28,901 bases of DNA from SAR86 cluster bacterium. Its GTDB lineage: Bacteria > Pseudomonadota > Gammaproteobacteria > Pseudomonadales > Azotimanducaceae. A program made the translations under genes and the position numbers. The notes beneath the pieces are model-generated. The model saw only the letters and a program-made list of their open reading frames with translations, ran no database searches and was not told the origin of the DNA. Below, piece after piece: positions 1-8,252 of this stretch; positions within the stretch are counted from its first letter, which is position 1, and the number at the start of each line of letters is the position of its first letter. Location of the stretch: positions 1 to 28,901 of the forward strand of contig JABMOJ010000039.1 of NCBI GenBank assembly GCA_013204195.1, read 5' to 3'.

Positions 1-2073
1 GTATTATTCGGCAAGGCACCTAAAATGCATAAAGATGCTGTATCAAGGCAGTCATTGACGCACCCGCTGGTCCTCAACTTTAGTCTCGAAGAAGCGATCC
101 ACCGGGTGATTGGTCATCCGTCTGTGGCGAGCAAGAGTTTCCTGATTACCATTGGTGATCGCACCGTTGGTGGCATGGTGGCGCGCGACCAAATGGTGGG
201 ACCATGGCAAACTCCGGTTGCCGACGTGGCCGTCAGTACCAGTGGCTACCAAGCGCATACTGGTGAGGCTATGGCGATGGGAGAGCGAGCCCCCGTTGCC
301 CTGCTAGACAGTATGGCTTCAGGGCGTCTGGCTGTTACTGAGGCGATCACTAACATTGCTGCCGCAAAAATCGCGCGTATCAGTGATATTAAACTGTCTG
401 CCAATTGGATGGCGGCGGTCGGTCACCCTGGCGAAGACGCCAACCTCTATAAGACCGTGGCCGCAGTGGGTCTGGAGTTGTGCCCTGAATTAGGTATTTG
501 TATACCGGTAGGCAAGGATTCTATGTCCATGCAAACCCGATGGCAGCAGGACGGCGAAGCCCGAACCGTCACTTCACCTTTGTCGTTGGCTATATCGGCT
601 TTTGCCCCCGTGACAGATGTACGTGACACCCTGACGCCAGAATTAACTCGCAGTGATAGTACCGAACTGTTGTTGGTGGACTTGAGTGCCGGCGCCAACC
701 GCCTGGGCGGATCCATACTGGCAATGTGTTTCAATGAACTCAGTGACGAATCGCCGGATCTTGATCGAGCTGATTCGCTCAAAGCATTTTTTGAACTGAT
801 GCAGTCCAGCGTGGTGCGTGAGCAGCTGTTGGCCTATCACGACAGATCAGACGGCGGCGTGCTCGCGACCATTTTGGAGATGGCCTTTGCCGGCCGAATG
901 GGCGTCCAGATCACCCTCGATGGTGACAGCCATGCTGACTTATTGGCGCAGCTGTTCAATGAAGAGCCTGGGGCCGTATTCCAGGTGCAGGCGAGCAACT
1001 CGGCAGCGGTCCAGGCCTTATTTCGTGAGCGCGGCCTAAGCTGTGAAGTGATTGCCCGACCGCGTCTGGCGCAAGTGGTGGAGATTATTCACCAGGGTCA
1101 GACTGTGTTTAGCGCGACCCGAGCCAGTCTCCAGCAACGTTGGTCGCAAGCCAGTTACCATATCCAGCGCTTACGTGATAACCCCGTGGGTGCCGATCAA
1201 GAATTTGCACGCCTCCTTGATGACTCTGATCCGGGGCTGAGTGCCAAGCTGTCTTTTGATCTCAATGACAATATTGCCGCACCCTATATCAATACTGGTG
1301 TCAGGCCGCGTATTGCGATCCTGCGTGAGCAGGGGGTTAATTCCCAGACAGAAATGGCAGCGGTATTTGACCGCGCCGGGTTCGCGACTGTCGATGTGCA
1401 CATGAGTGAGGTGCTAGCGGGTCATGTGGACCTGGCCGACTTTAAGGGACTGGTTGCCTGTGGCGGTTTTTCCTATGGCGATGTCCTGGGTGCCGGTGAA
1501 GGCTGGGCCAAATCGATCCTGTTTAACGCTGGTGCGCGCGAAGCGTTTGCCGGTTTCTTCGAGCGGTCTGATACCTTTGGTCTCGGTGTTTGTAATGGTT
1601 GTCAGATGATGGCGGCGTTACACAGCCTGATCCCAGGTGCAGAAAACTGGCCGCGATTTGTTACCAATCGTTCAGAGCAGTTTGAAGCGCGGTTCTCGCT
1701 GGTACAAATTCAGCCTAGTCCGTCGGTGTTGTTTGCCGGTATGGCCGGCTCGCATATGCCCATCGCAGTATCTCACGGCGAAGGTCGGGCAGAACTTGAC
1801 AGCGTCGGGGCGCAGTCTTTAGTGGACAGTGGTCAGGTGTTGATGCAGTTTGTTGATCATCGACTAGCGGTGACTGAGGGCTACCCCATGAACCCTAATG
1901 GGTCGCCACTGGGTATTACCGGTGTCACAAACGTCGACGGGCGCTTCACCGCGATCATGCCCCACCCTGAACGGGTATTTCGAACGGTGCAGAATGCCTG
2001 GCATCCTGCTGACTGGAATGAAGACAGTCCTTGGCTACGGATGTTCAGGAACGCCAGAGTGTTCGTTAACTGA
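1..2073 (+). CDS. purL: Phosphoribosylformylglycinamidine synthase (FGAM synthase), 3' part
   Basis: The reading frame is open from the first base, so the gene starts outside the window; about 690 C-terminal residues of a protein usually near 1,290 are present. It makes FGAM from FGAR, ATP and glutamine in purine synthesis, in the cytosol. The visible part opens with the LFGKAPKM segment, continues with [29 protein letters not shown] and LSANWMAA, and includes the PVGKDSMSM phosphate-binding stretch, all typical of the synthase domain. The last ~260 residues are the class I glutamine amidotransferase domain: [11 protein letters not shown], the nucleophile Cys in GVCNGCQMM, and the His/Glu pair in [10 protein letters not shown]. 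The fused synthase plus amidotransferase layout is that of gammaproteobacterial long PurL. The stop (2071-2073) overlaps the end of the converging Nudix gene by 8 nt. Identity is very secure. Confidence 0.97.
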   Translation, partial: VLFGKAPKMHKDAVSRQSLTHPLVLNFSLEEAIHRVIGHPSVASKSFLITIGDRTVGGMVARDQMVGPWQTPVADVAVSTSGYQAHTGEAMAMGERAPVALLDSMASGRLAVTEAITNIAAAKIARISDIKLSANWMAAVGHPGEDANLYKTVAAVGLELCPELGICIPVGKDSMSMQTRWQQDGEARTVTSPLSLAISAFAPVTDVRDTLTPELTRSDSTELLLVDLSAGANRLGGSILAMCFNELSDESPDLDRADSLKAFFELMQSSVVREQLLAYHDRSDGGVLATILEMAFAGRMGVQITLDGDSHADLLAQLFNEEPGAVFQVQASNSAAVQALFRERGLSCEVIARPRLAQVVEIIHQGQTVFSATRASLQQRWSQASYHIQRLRDNPVGADQEFARLLDDSDPGLSAKLSFDLNDNIAAPYINTGVRPRIAILREQGVNSQTEMAAVFDRAGFATVDVHMSEVLAGHVDLADFKGLVACGGFSYGDVLGAGEGWAKSILFNAGAREAFAGFFERSDTFGLGVCNGCQMMAALHSLIPGAENWPRFVTNRSEQFEARFSLVQIQPSPSVLFAGMAGSHMPIAVSHGEGRAELDSVGAQSLVDSGQVLMQFVDHRLAVTEGYPMNPNGSPLGITGVTNVDGRFTAIMPHPERVFRTVQNAWHPADWNEDSPWLRMFRNARVFVN

Positions 2074-2614
2074 TTTTTCGGGCTGGAAATTCCAGGTCCG
2101 TATAGCGGACTGGGTACAGGTCAGTCTGGCGGTCGGCAAAGTAATGTTCCAGCGTTTTGTTGATCACCGGGAATGCCAGCTCGTCCCAAGGGATTTCAGC
2201 CTCGGTGAACAATTGAACGTCGAGAGATTCTTCTCCGGCGCTGAAGTTCAGATCTAACAGCTCAGCCCGAAAGAACATATAGACCTGTGAGATATGAGGT
2301 AGGCTGAATAAGGTGTACAGGTCAATAATCGTAGCGTTAGCATTGGCCTCCTCGCGAGTTTCTCGCAAGGCGCCAGCGCTGGTGGCCTCGCCATTTTCTA
2401 GAAACCCAGCCGGCAGAGTCCAGCGCCCGACCCGTGGCTCGATGGCCCGTTTGCAGAGCAAGACGCGATCACCATATATCGGCAGACAACCGGCGATGAT
2501 ACGCGGATTCTGATAGTGAATATGCTCACAGGTTGCGCACACGAAACGTAAGCGGTTGTCGCCGGTGGGAATTTTTTCGATCACGGCAGCGCCGCACTGA
2601 CTACAATAATTCAT
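2066..2614 (-). CDS. Nudix hydrolase with N-terminal zinc ribbon (NADH pyrophosphatase-like)
   Basis: A 182-residue protein with two CxxC pairs (C4/C7 and C26/C29) forming a rubredoxin-like zinc ribbon, followed by a Nudix domain. The Nudix box begins at G70, with E76, R84, E85, E88 and E89 in the expected places; the usual second Gly is Asn (REEANA). Nudix enzymes of this ribbon type cleave nucleoside diphosphate-linked compounds such as NADH, ADP-ribose or FAD, using Mg2+. It is shorter than NudC (about 257 residues) and lacks its extra N-terminal domain, so the substrate cannot be assigned. The ATG start is at 2612-2614. The gene converges on purL and their 3' ends overlap by 8 nt, leaving no room for a separate terminator. 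It is divergent from the carbonic anhydrase-like gene. Confidence 0.88.
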   Translation of the reverse strand: MNYCSQCGAAVIEKIPTGDNRLRFVCATCEHIHYQNPRIIAGCLPIYGDRVLLCKRAIEPRVGRWTLPAGFLENGEATSAGALRETREEANANATIIDLYTLFSLPHISQVYMFFRAELLDLNFSAGEESLDVQLFTEAEIPWDELAFPVINKTLEHYFADRQTDLYPVRYTDLEFPARKIS

Positions 2615-2743
2615 GGCGTCAGTATACCTGTGGGCGGTACTTAGAACAGCCCCGTTGCGCTCTTTACTCAGTGTTTGGCCAGTGTTTAGCCTAAGGCAGG
2701 CGGAATCAGGTAAACTGGCATCTTGACCAATGGAGACAGCGAT

Positions 2744-3274
2744 ATGATCTATAGCCTGGGAGATAGAGCCCTTGAAATTCGCGGTGATGACTACTACATC
2801 GCAGATAGCGCCAGTGTTATTGGCTCTGTCATATTAGAGAATAATGCCAGCATCTGGTTTAACGCGGTGCTTCGCGGTGACAATGATTTGATCACTATTG
2901 GTGAAAACTCGAATATCCAGGATGGCTCTGTGCTGCACGCGGATCATGGGTTTCCATTAACTGTGGGTAAGAATGTCACGGTCGGTCATATGGTAATGTT
3001 GCACGGTTGCGAGATCGGCGAGGGTAGTCTGATTGGCATCAATTCAGTCATCCTTAACGGCGCGAAAATCGGCAAAAATTGTTTGATCGGTGCGAATTCT
3101 CTGATTGCTGAGGGTAAAGAGATTCCTGATGGCTCCATGGTCATGGGCTCTCCAGGTAAAATAGTTCGACAGCTGAGTCCTGAGCAAATTCAAGGTATGA
3201 CGCTGAGCGCCCTGCACTATGTTGAAAATTTCAAACGTTACAAGCGTGATTTGGTACGCCAAGACGCGGTCTAG
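2744..3274 (+). CDS. Gamma-class carbonic anhydrase-like protein (YrdA/PaaY family)
   Basis: A 176-residue left-handed beta-helix protein of hexapeptide repeats (for example [13 protein letters not shown] and [13 protein letters not shown]). Family metal ligands are visible: His in VLHADHG (H65/H68), then H82 and H87 in GHMVMLHG with the typical five-residue spacing. Members form trimers with zinc or iron at subunit interfaces; some hydrate CO2, and many have no proven activity. The start is taken at ATG 2744 because GGAG (2732-2735) lies 8 nt upstream; an in-frame TTG at 2723 would add seven residues but has no comparable ribosome site. Two copies of CAGTGTTT (2669-2676 and 2680-2687, one helical turn apart) lie upstream. 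It is divergent from the Nudix gene and followed by the leuA promoter, so it is probably transcribed alone. Confidence 0.88.
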   Translation: MIYSLGDRALEIRGDDYYIADSASVIGSVILENNASIWFNAVLRGDNDLITIGENSNIQDGSVLHADHGFPLTVGKNVTVGHMVMLHGCEIGEGSLIGINSVILNGAKIGKNCLIGANSLIAEGKEIPDGSMVMGSPGKIVRQLSPEQIQGMTLSALHYVENFKRYKRDLVRQDAV

Positions 3275-3287
3275 CTGCCCCCAGGGG

Positions 3288-3316
3288 TTGGCAACGTGTG
3301 TTTATAACGCTATATT
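3288..3316 (+). promoter_or_regulatory. Sigma70-type promoter for the leu leader and leuA
   Basis: TTGGCA (3288-3293) and TATATT (3311-3316) are separated by exactly 17 nt. Predicted transcription start is near 3323, giving a leader of roughly 215 nt before leuA. This is the best promoter match in the first 8 kb and sits just before the Leu-rich small ORF. Confidence 0.6.
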
Positions 3317-3360
3317 AAGCCGCTCAAGCCCCCGCATATACCACACAGATAGGCACGTTA

Positions 3361-3450
3361 ATGAACGTATCTCGGTCCCAAGCAACCCCTGACAGCATTG
3401 ATTTGTTGGGCTTGCCTGTTGCTGACCTGCTGCTAAGACTGCCGTTGTAG
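3361..3450 (+). CDS. leuL: Putative leucine-rich leader peptide of leuA (leuL-like)
   Basis: A 29-codon ORF from ATG 3361 to TAG 3448-3450, too short for standard gene calling. Its second half reads LLGLPVADLLLRLPL, so 8 of the last 15 codons are Leu (TTG, TTG, TTG, CTG, CTG, CTA, CTG, TTG). AGG (3351-3353) gives a plausible ribosome site 7 nt upstream. It lies between a good promoter and leuA, encoding the first enzyme of leucine synthesis, exactly where leuL lies in enteric bacteria. Peptides of this type are not functional products; a ribosome slowed on Leu codons when leucyl-tRNA is scarce changes downstream RNA folding. The composition and position are seen directly; the regulatory role is inferred. 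Confidence 0.75.
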   Translation: MNVSRSQATPDSIDLLGLPVADLLLRLPL

Positions 3451-3512
3451 GCGGCCTGTCGAAACTCCTACATCGTCCAATTTATGCCGCTCCCGGGCAG
3501 GTAAGCAAGCCC
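3408..3512 (+). promoter_or_regulatory. leuA leader RNA with alternative pairings (attenuator-like)
   Basis: Several pairings can form around the end of the leader ORF. GGGCTTG (3408-3414), inside the Leu codon run, can pair with CAAGCCC (3506-3512), extended by CCTG (3415-3418) with CAGG (3498-3501). TGTAGG (3446-3451), overlapping the leader stop codon, can pair with CCTACA (3467-3472). GCGGC (3451-3455) can instead pair with GCCGC (3486-3490). A ribosome paused on the Leu codons would cover the 5' arm of the long-range stem. No U tract follows any of these stems, so the control step may not be an ordinary intrinsic terminator. Confidence 0.5.
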
Positions 3513-3537
3513 GATAAATCTGTAAAACCTTATAAGA

Positions 3538-5247
3538 ATGACGATCATGACTGCTAAAAATCAACCGTTAGAAGCCGCAACGCCGCGGAAAATGCCGTTT
3601 CAAAAATATAAAGCCTTTCAGCCGGTGGCTTTGCCCGATAGAACCTGGCCTGACCAAGTCATCAGTCATGCGCCGCGCTGGTGTAGTGTCGACCTGCGGG
3701 ATGGTAATCAAGCACTTATTGAGCCCATGACACCGGACGAAAAGCTCAAGATGTATCTGTTGTTGCTGGAGTTGGGCTTCAAAGAAATTGAGGTCGGGTT
3801 CCCGGCCGCATCACAAACCGACTTTGATTTTGTCCGGCTCATTATCGAGCAGAACATGATCCCAGATGGCGTCATTATTCAGGTGCTGTGCCAAGCCCGG
3901 GAAGAGCTCATCATACGCACCTGTGAGGCGGTGAAAGGGGCGCGGCAGGTAATCTTCCACTTGTATAACTCCACCAGTACTTTGCAGCGCAAAGTCGTGT
4001 TCAATATGAGCCGCGAGCAGGTGGTGCAATTAGCGACCGATGCAACGGCCATGGTGAAGGCCCACACGGATATACTGCAGGCGGAAGGTACGGACGTGAT
4101 TTTGGAATATTCGCCAGAGAGCTACACGGCGACGGAAATGGATTTTGCGGTGGAAATTTGTGATGCCGTGATGAATGTCTGGCAACCCACCGTGGCCAAG
4201 AAGATGATTTTGAATCTGCCGTCAACCGTAGAGATGGCTACCCCCAATATCTATGCCGATCAGTTGGAATGGTTTATCCGCCATCTGCCCCAGCGCGACA
4301 AGGCCGTCATTAGCCTGCACACCCATAATGACCGGGGTACCGGTGTCGCTGCCTCAGAGTTGGGTTTGATGGCTGGCGCCGACCGTATCGAAGGGACGCT
4401 GTTTGGTAATGGAGAGCGCACAGGTAACTGCGATCTGATCACCATGGCCATGAATATGTTTTCTCAAGGCGTCGATCCCGAGCTGTATCTGAGCGATATG
4501 CCAAAGATCGTTGCGGTCTCTGAAGAGTGCACGAAAATTCCGATCCATGTGCGTCAGCCGTATGCTGGCGAGTTGGTGTTTACCGCCTTCTCTGGCTCCC
4601 ACCAGGACGCGATTCGTAAAGGAATGGCGAGAGTTGATGGCGAATCAGCAGGTATCTGGGAGGTGCCCTACTTGCCCATTGATCCGACGGATGTCGGTGG
4701 CTCTTATCGCGAAACAGTTAGGGTCAACAGTCAGTCTGGGAAAGGCGGTGTAGCGTTTATTCTCGAAAGTTACTACGGGGTATCATTGCCCAGGCCACTG
4801 TTGTTGGAGTTCAGCCCCGTTATTCAAAAGCTCTCAGAGGGCGGCGGTGAGCTCAAGCCAGACACGATTTGGGACGCTTTCGTCAATGAATTTGTTGAGG
4901 TCGAGGGTCCCTATAGGCTCATCGATTATAAAGTGGTGGCTAATGGCGAGCGCCAGGTCTGCGAGGCGCGTATCAAGGTTGGCGAGAACGTTATCGATAT
5001 TCGTGGTGAAGGTAATGGTCCGATCGATGCGTTTATCGCCGCCATGGTTGAAACGCTGAACGAACCGCTGAACGTCATCGACTATCAGGAATATGCGCTT
5101 AATGAAGGTAGTCAAGCGCAAGCTATCTGTATCATCGCGATCACCGATGAGGCTGATTCGAAATTCTATGGCGTGGGCCTCAGTCAGAACACGATCACTG
5201 CCGCCTTCGGTTCTATTATTGCAGCGATTAATCGCAAGTGGCGCTGA
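3538..5247 (+). CDS. leuA: 2-isopropylmalate synthase, long (LeuA2) type
   Basis: A 569-residue enzyme condensing acetyl-CoA with 2-oxoisovalerate, the committed step of leucine synthesis. The N-terminal extension (KYKAFQPVALPDRTWP) and overall length mark the long form rather than the ~520-residue enteric form. The TIM-barrel shows the SVDLRDGNQAL substrate/metal motif near residue 50, the HTHND metal-binding motif at residues 261-265, and FGNGERTGNCDL soon after. The C-terminal ~140 residues form the regulatory domain that in this family binds leucine for feedback inhibition. ATG 3538 is used; ATG 3547 is an alternative, and neither has a strong Shine-Dalgarno, which fits control through the upstream leader. 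leuB, leuC and leuD are not adjacent. Confidence 0.96.
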   Translation: MTIMTAKNQPLEAATPRKMPFQKYKAFQPVALPDRTWPDQVISHAPRWCSVDLRDGNQALIEPMTPDEKLKMYLLLLELGFKEIEVGFPAASQTDFDFVRLIIEQNMIPDGVIIQVLCQAREELIIRTCEAVKGARQVIFHLYNSTSTLQRKVVFNMSREQVVQLATDATAMVKAHTDILQAEGTDVILEYSPESYTATEMDFAVEICDAVMNVWQPTVAKKMILNLPSTVEMATPNIYADQLEWFIRHLPQRDKAVISLHTHNDRGTGVAASELGLMAGADRIEGTLFGNGERTGNCDLITMAMNMFSQGVDPELYLSDMPKIVAVSEECTKIPIHVRQPYAGELVFTAFSGSHQDAIRKGMARVDGESAGIWEVPYLPIDPTDVGGSYRETVRVNSQSGKGGVAFILESYYGVSLPRPLLLEFSPVIQKLSEGGGELKPDTIWDAFVNEFVEVEGPYRLIDYKVVANGERQVCEARIKVGENVIDIRGEGNGPIDAFIAAMVETLNEPLNVIDYQEYALNEGSQAQAICIIAITDEADSKFYGVGLSQNTITAAFGSIIAAINRKWR

Positions 5248-5274
5248 ACGCGCTATGGTCGAGCAGGTGAAAGC

Positions 5275-5961
5275 GTGTATCAGCTCTATATAGCTAACAA
5301 AAACTATTCGTCATGGTCCCTGCGACCCTGGATCTTACTCCATGCCCTGGATCTGGTGTTTGAAGAGCGGTTTGTGCCATTTCTGTTGCCGGACAATTAC
5401 GACGCTTTCAGGACATTTTCCCCGAACGGCAAGGTGCCCTGTCTGGTGGACGGTGAACAAGTTGTCTGGGACTCATTAGCGATTGTCGAATACCTGTATG
5501 AACAGGACTCAAGAGTTTGGCCCGAGGCGCTGGCGGCGCGAACCTGGGCAAGATGCGCCAGTGCTGAAATGCACTCAGGCTTTTCTGCCTTGCGTGAGGT
5601 GTGCACCATGAACGTCGGGGTGACCGTACGTTTGAATGATGTCAGTGCAGCACTGCAGCGGGATATAGATCGACTTGATGAACTCTGGTGCGATGGATTG
5701 CAGCGTTTCGGCGGTCCGTTCCTGGCTGGCTCGAACTTCACTGCAGTTGATGCGTTCTTCGCGCCGGTGGTGTTTCGTGCGCGAACCTATGAGTTGCTTT
5801 TGTCAGATGCGGCCAATGCTTACGTAGCGCGCATCCTGCAATTGCCTGCCATGCTTGCCTGGGAGGCCGACGCGCTGCTTGAGCCTTATCGTGAGGAAGC
5901 GCACGAAGCGGAGTTGCATGAGATCGGCAAAATTCTGCTGGACCGTCGGCAGCCGCTTTAG
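5275..5961 (+). CDS. Glutathione S-transferase family protein
   Basis: A 228-residue protein with a thioredoxin-like N-terminal domain: the YSSWSLRPW segment (residues 11-19) carries the Ser motif used for glutathione activation in zeta-like and YfcF-like enzymes. VPCLVDGEQVVWDSLAIVEYL (cis-Pro and the glutathione-binding D-S pair) is at about residues 54-74. The remainder is the all-helical C-terminal domain. It probably conjugates or isomerises an electrophile with glutathione in the cytosol; the substrate is not predictable. It starts with GTG 5275, with AGG (5265-5267) 7 nt upstream. It follows leuA by 27 nt and may be co-transcribed. It converges on yfjD with a 65-nt gap and no obvious intrinsic terminator. 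Confidence 0.88.
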   Translation: MYQLYIANKNYSSWSLRPWILLHALDLVFEERFVPFLLPDNYDAFRTFSPNGKVPCLVDGEQVVWDSLAIVEYLYEQDSRVWPEALAARTWARCASAEMHSGFSALREVCTMNVGVTVRLNDVSAALQRDIDRLDELWCDGLQRFGGPFLAGSNFTAVDAFFAPVVFRARTYELLLSDAANAYVARILQLPAMLAWEADALLEPYREEAHEAELHEIGKILLDRRQPL

Positions 5962-6026
5962 GTTAAGTTAATTAAGACGCGCGGCTGGGTTTTAGGCGAT
6001 GTTTTCGGGCAGTTGTCAGTGCGGGC

Positions 6027-7295
6027 CTATCCGCTGGTTGGACCAGGAGCCTCGATAAGTTTGGCGGTGCGGATCATATTGTCCTGGATCTGCACGATTT
6101 CGATTCGGTAGCCGTTGATCCGTACGCAGATATTCGACTCGGGAATGGTTTCAAGATACTCGGTGATGAGGCCATTCAGTGTCTTCGGTCCTTCTTGCGG
6201 CAGATTCCAGCCTAGCTGTCGATTGATCAGGCGGATATGCGTGCCGCCATCGATAAGATACGTGCCGTCACCCTGAGGGTGAATATCAATATTGGTATTC
6301 GCCAGGTCGGTGGTGAATTCACCTATAATCTCTTCGATAATATCCTCAATGGTGACGATGCCTTGGATGTCGCCATACTCATCTACCACCATGCCTATGC
6401 GCTGCTTTTGTTGTTGAAAGTTGAGCAGTAAGGTTTGCAGTGAGGTGTTTTCGGGTACGAAATAAGGCTCGTCAGTGCCTTGTAAAATCAGCGCCTTGGA
6501 TAGATCATTTTCAGTGAGAAATTTGGCCGCACTGCGCATGTGCAGGACGCCAATGATCTTATCGATATCGCCTTTGTAGACAGGAATTCGGGTATGTTGT
6601 GCTGCGCGGATCTGGTCAAGTATTTCATCCAGATCGTCTTCTAGGTCGATGCCGAATATCTCGGTTCTGGGGACCATAATATCCTCAACGGTGACCTTCT
6701 CCAGATCGAGCACGCCAAGCATCATGTTTTGTGGGTGGGCGGCGATATGCGCACCTTCGAAGACAACGGTGCGTAACTCTTCTCGACTGAGGTTGTCCTC
6801 CCCCGTGTGCGCCTGGCGAAAGCCCACCAGCCGCAAGATACCATTGGCAGTCCCATTCACCAGCCAGACCAGTGGATACAGCACCCACATCAACACGTCG
6901 AGAATATAGGAGGATGGTAACGCGATTTTCTCCGGGTAGGCGGCAGATACGGTTTTTGGTGCCACCTCGGAAAATATCAGGAACACTAAGGTGCAGGCGA
7001 TCGGCGCAATGGCAATGCCTGATTCACCGAAAATCTTAAGAGCCAGCAGAGTCGCAATGGAGGCAGCAGAGAAGTTGACAAAATTATTGCCAATCAGGAT
7101 GACACTCAACAACTTGTCCGGCCGCTCCAGTAATCGGCTGGCGCGGCGTGCGCCCCCATGACCCTCATTGGCCAGGTGCTTCAGGCGATAGCGGTTCATC
7201 GCCATCATGGCGGTCTCTGAACCGGAAAAATACGCGGACAGTACGACTAGTACAAAAATGGCGCCGCTAAGGACGCCGATCGACGGCTCGTCCAA
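6027..7295 (-). CDS. yfjD: CNNM/CorB-type transporter-associated protein with CBS pair (YfjD family)
   Basis: A 422-residue inner-membrane protein. Residues 1-190 form the DUF21 membrane domain with about four hydrophobic helices; SGSETAMMAMNRYRLKHL and LIGNNFVN are hallmark segments. Residues ~200-335 are two CBS motifs (VEDIMVPRTEI..., DEYGDIQGIVTIEDIIEEI), which bind adenine nucleotides. Residues ~345-415 are the CorC_HlyC domain. Family members are linked to Mg2+ (and Co2+) handling. Sequence and neighbourhood (yfjD-ypjD-ffh) match Escherichia coli YfjD. The start is TTG 7293-7295, supported by a GAGGT ribosome site 7 nt upstream; no better ATG exists in frame. It follows ypjD by 78 nt on the same strand, probably in one operon. 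Confidence 0.92.
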   Translation of the reverse strand: MDEPSIGVLSGAIFVLVVLSAYFSGSETAMMAMNRYRLKHLANEGHGGARRASRLLERPDKLLSVILIGNNFVNFSAASIATLLALKIFGESGIAIAPIACTLVFLIFSEVAPKTVSAAYPEKIALPSSYILDVLMWVLYPLVWLVNGTANGILRLVGFRQAHTGEDNLSREELRTVVFEGAHIAAHPQNMMLGVLDLEKVTVEDIMVPRTEIFGIDLEDDLDEILDQIRAAQHTRIPVYKGDIDKIIGVLHMRSAAKFLTENDLSKALILQGTDEPYFVPENTSLQTLLLNFQQQKQRIGMVVDEYGDIQGIVTIEDIIEEIIGEFTTDLANTNIDIHPQGDGTYLIDGGTHIRLINRQLGWNLPQEGPKTLNGLITEYLETIPESNICVRINGYRIEIVQIQDNMIRTAKLIEAPGPTSG

Positions 7296-7373
7296 GAATT
7301 GGACCTCATATCACTCAAGACTGCCCAGTTTCAGCGACAGAGGTTGAGCCTGTCAAGGTCTGAGGGTGATTGA

Positions 7374-8174
7374 CTAGCTGTTGGTCAGAATGATTTCCAG
7401 TACCAGCTTGCTACCGAAATAGCCTAACAGCAGCAGGGCGAAGCCGCTCAGGGTCCAGCGTGAGGCGGTAGCGCCGCGCCAGCCCAGTTGGTGCCGTCCC
7501 CACAAAAGGATCGAAAATACGATCCAGGCGACCATGGTGATGGAGGTGTGATGGATCAAGCCGGGATTGTAAATATCGTCGAGAAAGATAAATCCACTGA
7601 CGATGGACAGTGTCAGAAAAATGAGTCCTGCCCAAAGTAACTCGAATAATAATGATTCCATGGTCTGCAGAGGCGGCAAGTGCCTGACGAGACCGAATTT
7701 TCGATGTTTCAACTCATAGTCGCCAAATGACAACATAACGGCCTGCAGCGCGGCGATGGCTAACAAGCCGTAAGCGATAATGGAGAGCACGATATGCGTG
7801 ACAATGCCTTCAGCGATGTGTTGCCGCGGAATATAGTCGGTCTTGGTTGCTAAGGTGGCTAGGATAGCGATAATGGCGAGCGGAAAAATCGCAATCACCA
7901 GGTTGGCAACCGGGCGGCGTAGGCTGCTGATCAGTAGAATGCTACTAATGGCCAACGTGATGAGGCAGGCCATGGGTAAAATGCCGAGGTTGATGCCTTC
8001 TTGAGTGGCGATTTCCTGAAAGATAAACAGCCCGTGAAAGATAATGGCGCCAAAGCCGCTGATAGAGACGAACAGGTGTTTTGCGGGGATCTCGCGGCGC
8101 AGACCTGCGATTTGGGTGCCTGCGCTTGCCGAATACAGTAGACAGGCAAAGATTCCGAAAATAGCTGTGTTCAT
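7374..8174 (-). CDS. ypjD: YpjD/CcsA-type cytochrome c assembly family membrane protein
   Basis: A 266-residue polytopic protein with about eight hydrophobic helices, resembling the CcsA/HemX half of heme-handling proteins. Conserved His residues fall in IVTHIVLS and in LIHHTSITMVAW, the kind of His that coordinates heme in this superfamily; the Trp-rich WWD loop of true CcmC/CcsA is not present. E. coli YpjD, also beside ffh and yfjD, has been tied genetically to Mg2+/Co2+ efflux, so the heme role is not certain. ATG is at 8172-8174. It is divergent from ffh (78 nt between starts) and upstream of yfjD. Identification rests on hydrophobic pattern plus conserved gene order. Confidence 0.88.
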   Translation of the reverse strand: MNTAIFGIFACLLYSASAGTQIAGLRREIPAKHLFVSISGFGAIIFHGLFIFQEIATQEGINLGILPMACLITLAISSILLISSLRRPVANLVIAIFPLAIIAILATLATKTDYIPRQHIAEGIVTHIVLSIIAYGLLAIAALQAVMLSFGDYELKHRKFGLVRHLPPLQTMESLLFELLWAGLIFLTLSIVSGFIFLDDIYNPGLIHHTSITMVAWIVFSILLWGRHQLGWRGATASRWTLSGFALLLLGYFGSKLVLEIILTNS

Positions 8175-8252
8175 TGTCGAGTCTCTGAAAATAGCAGCGT
8201 GAATTGGGTTATGATAGCAGGTTCAATAACGAACTGATTCAGGATAAAGCAA

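Noticed and set aside
1898..2257. 119-codon plus-strand ORF spanning the end of purL and the Nudix gene
   Set aside because: It overlaps two secure genes in other frames, and its translation has no recognisable domain.
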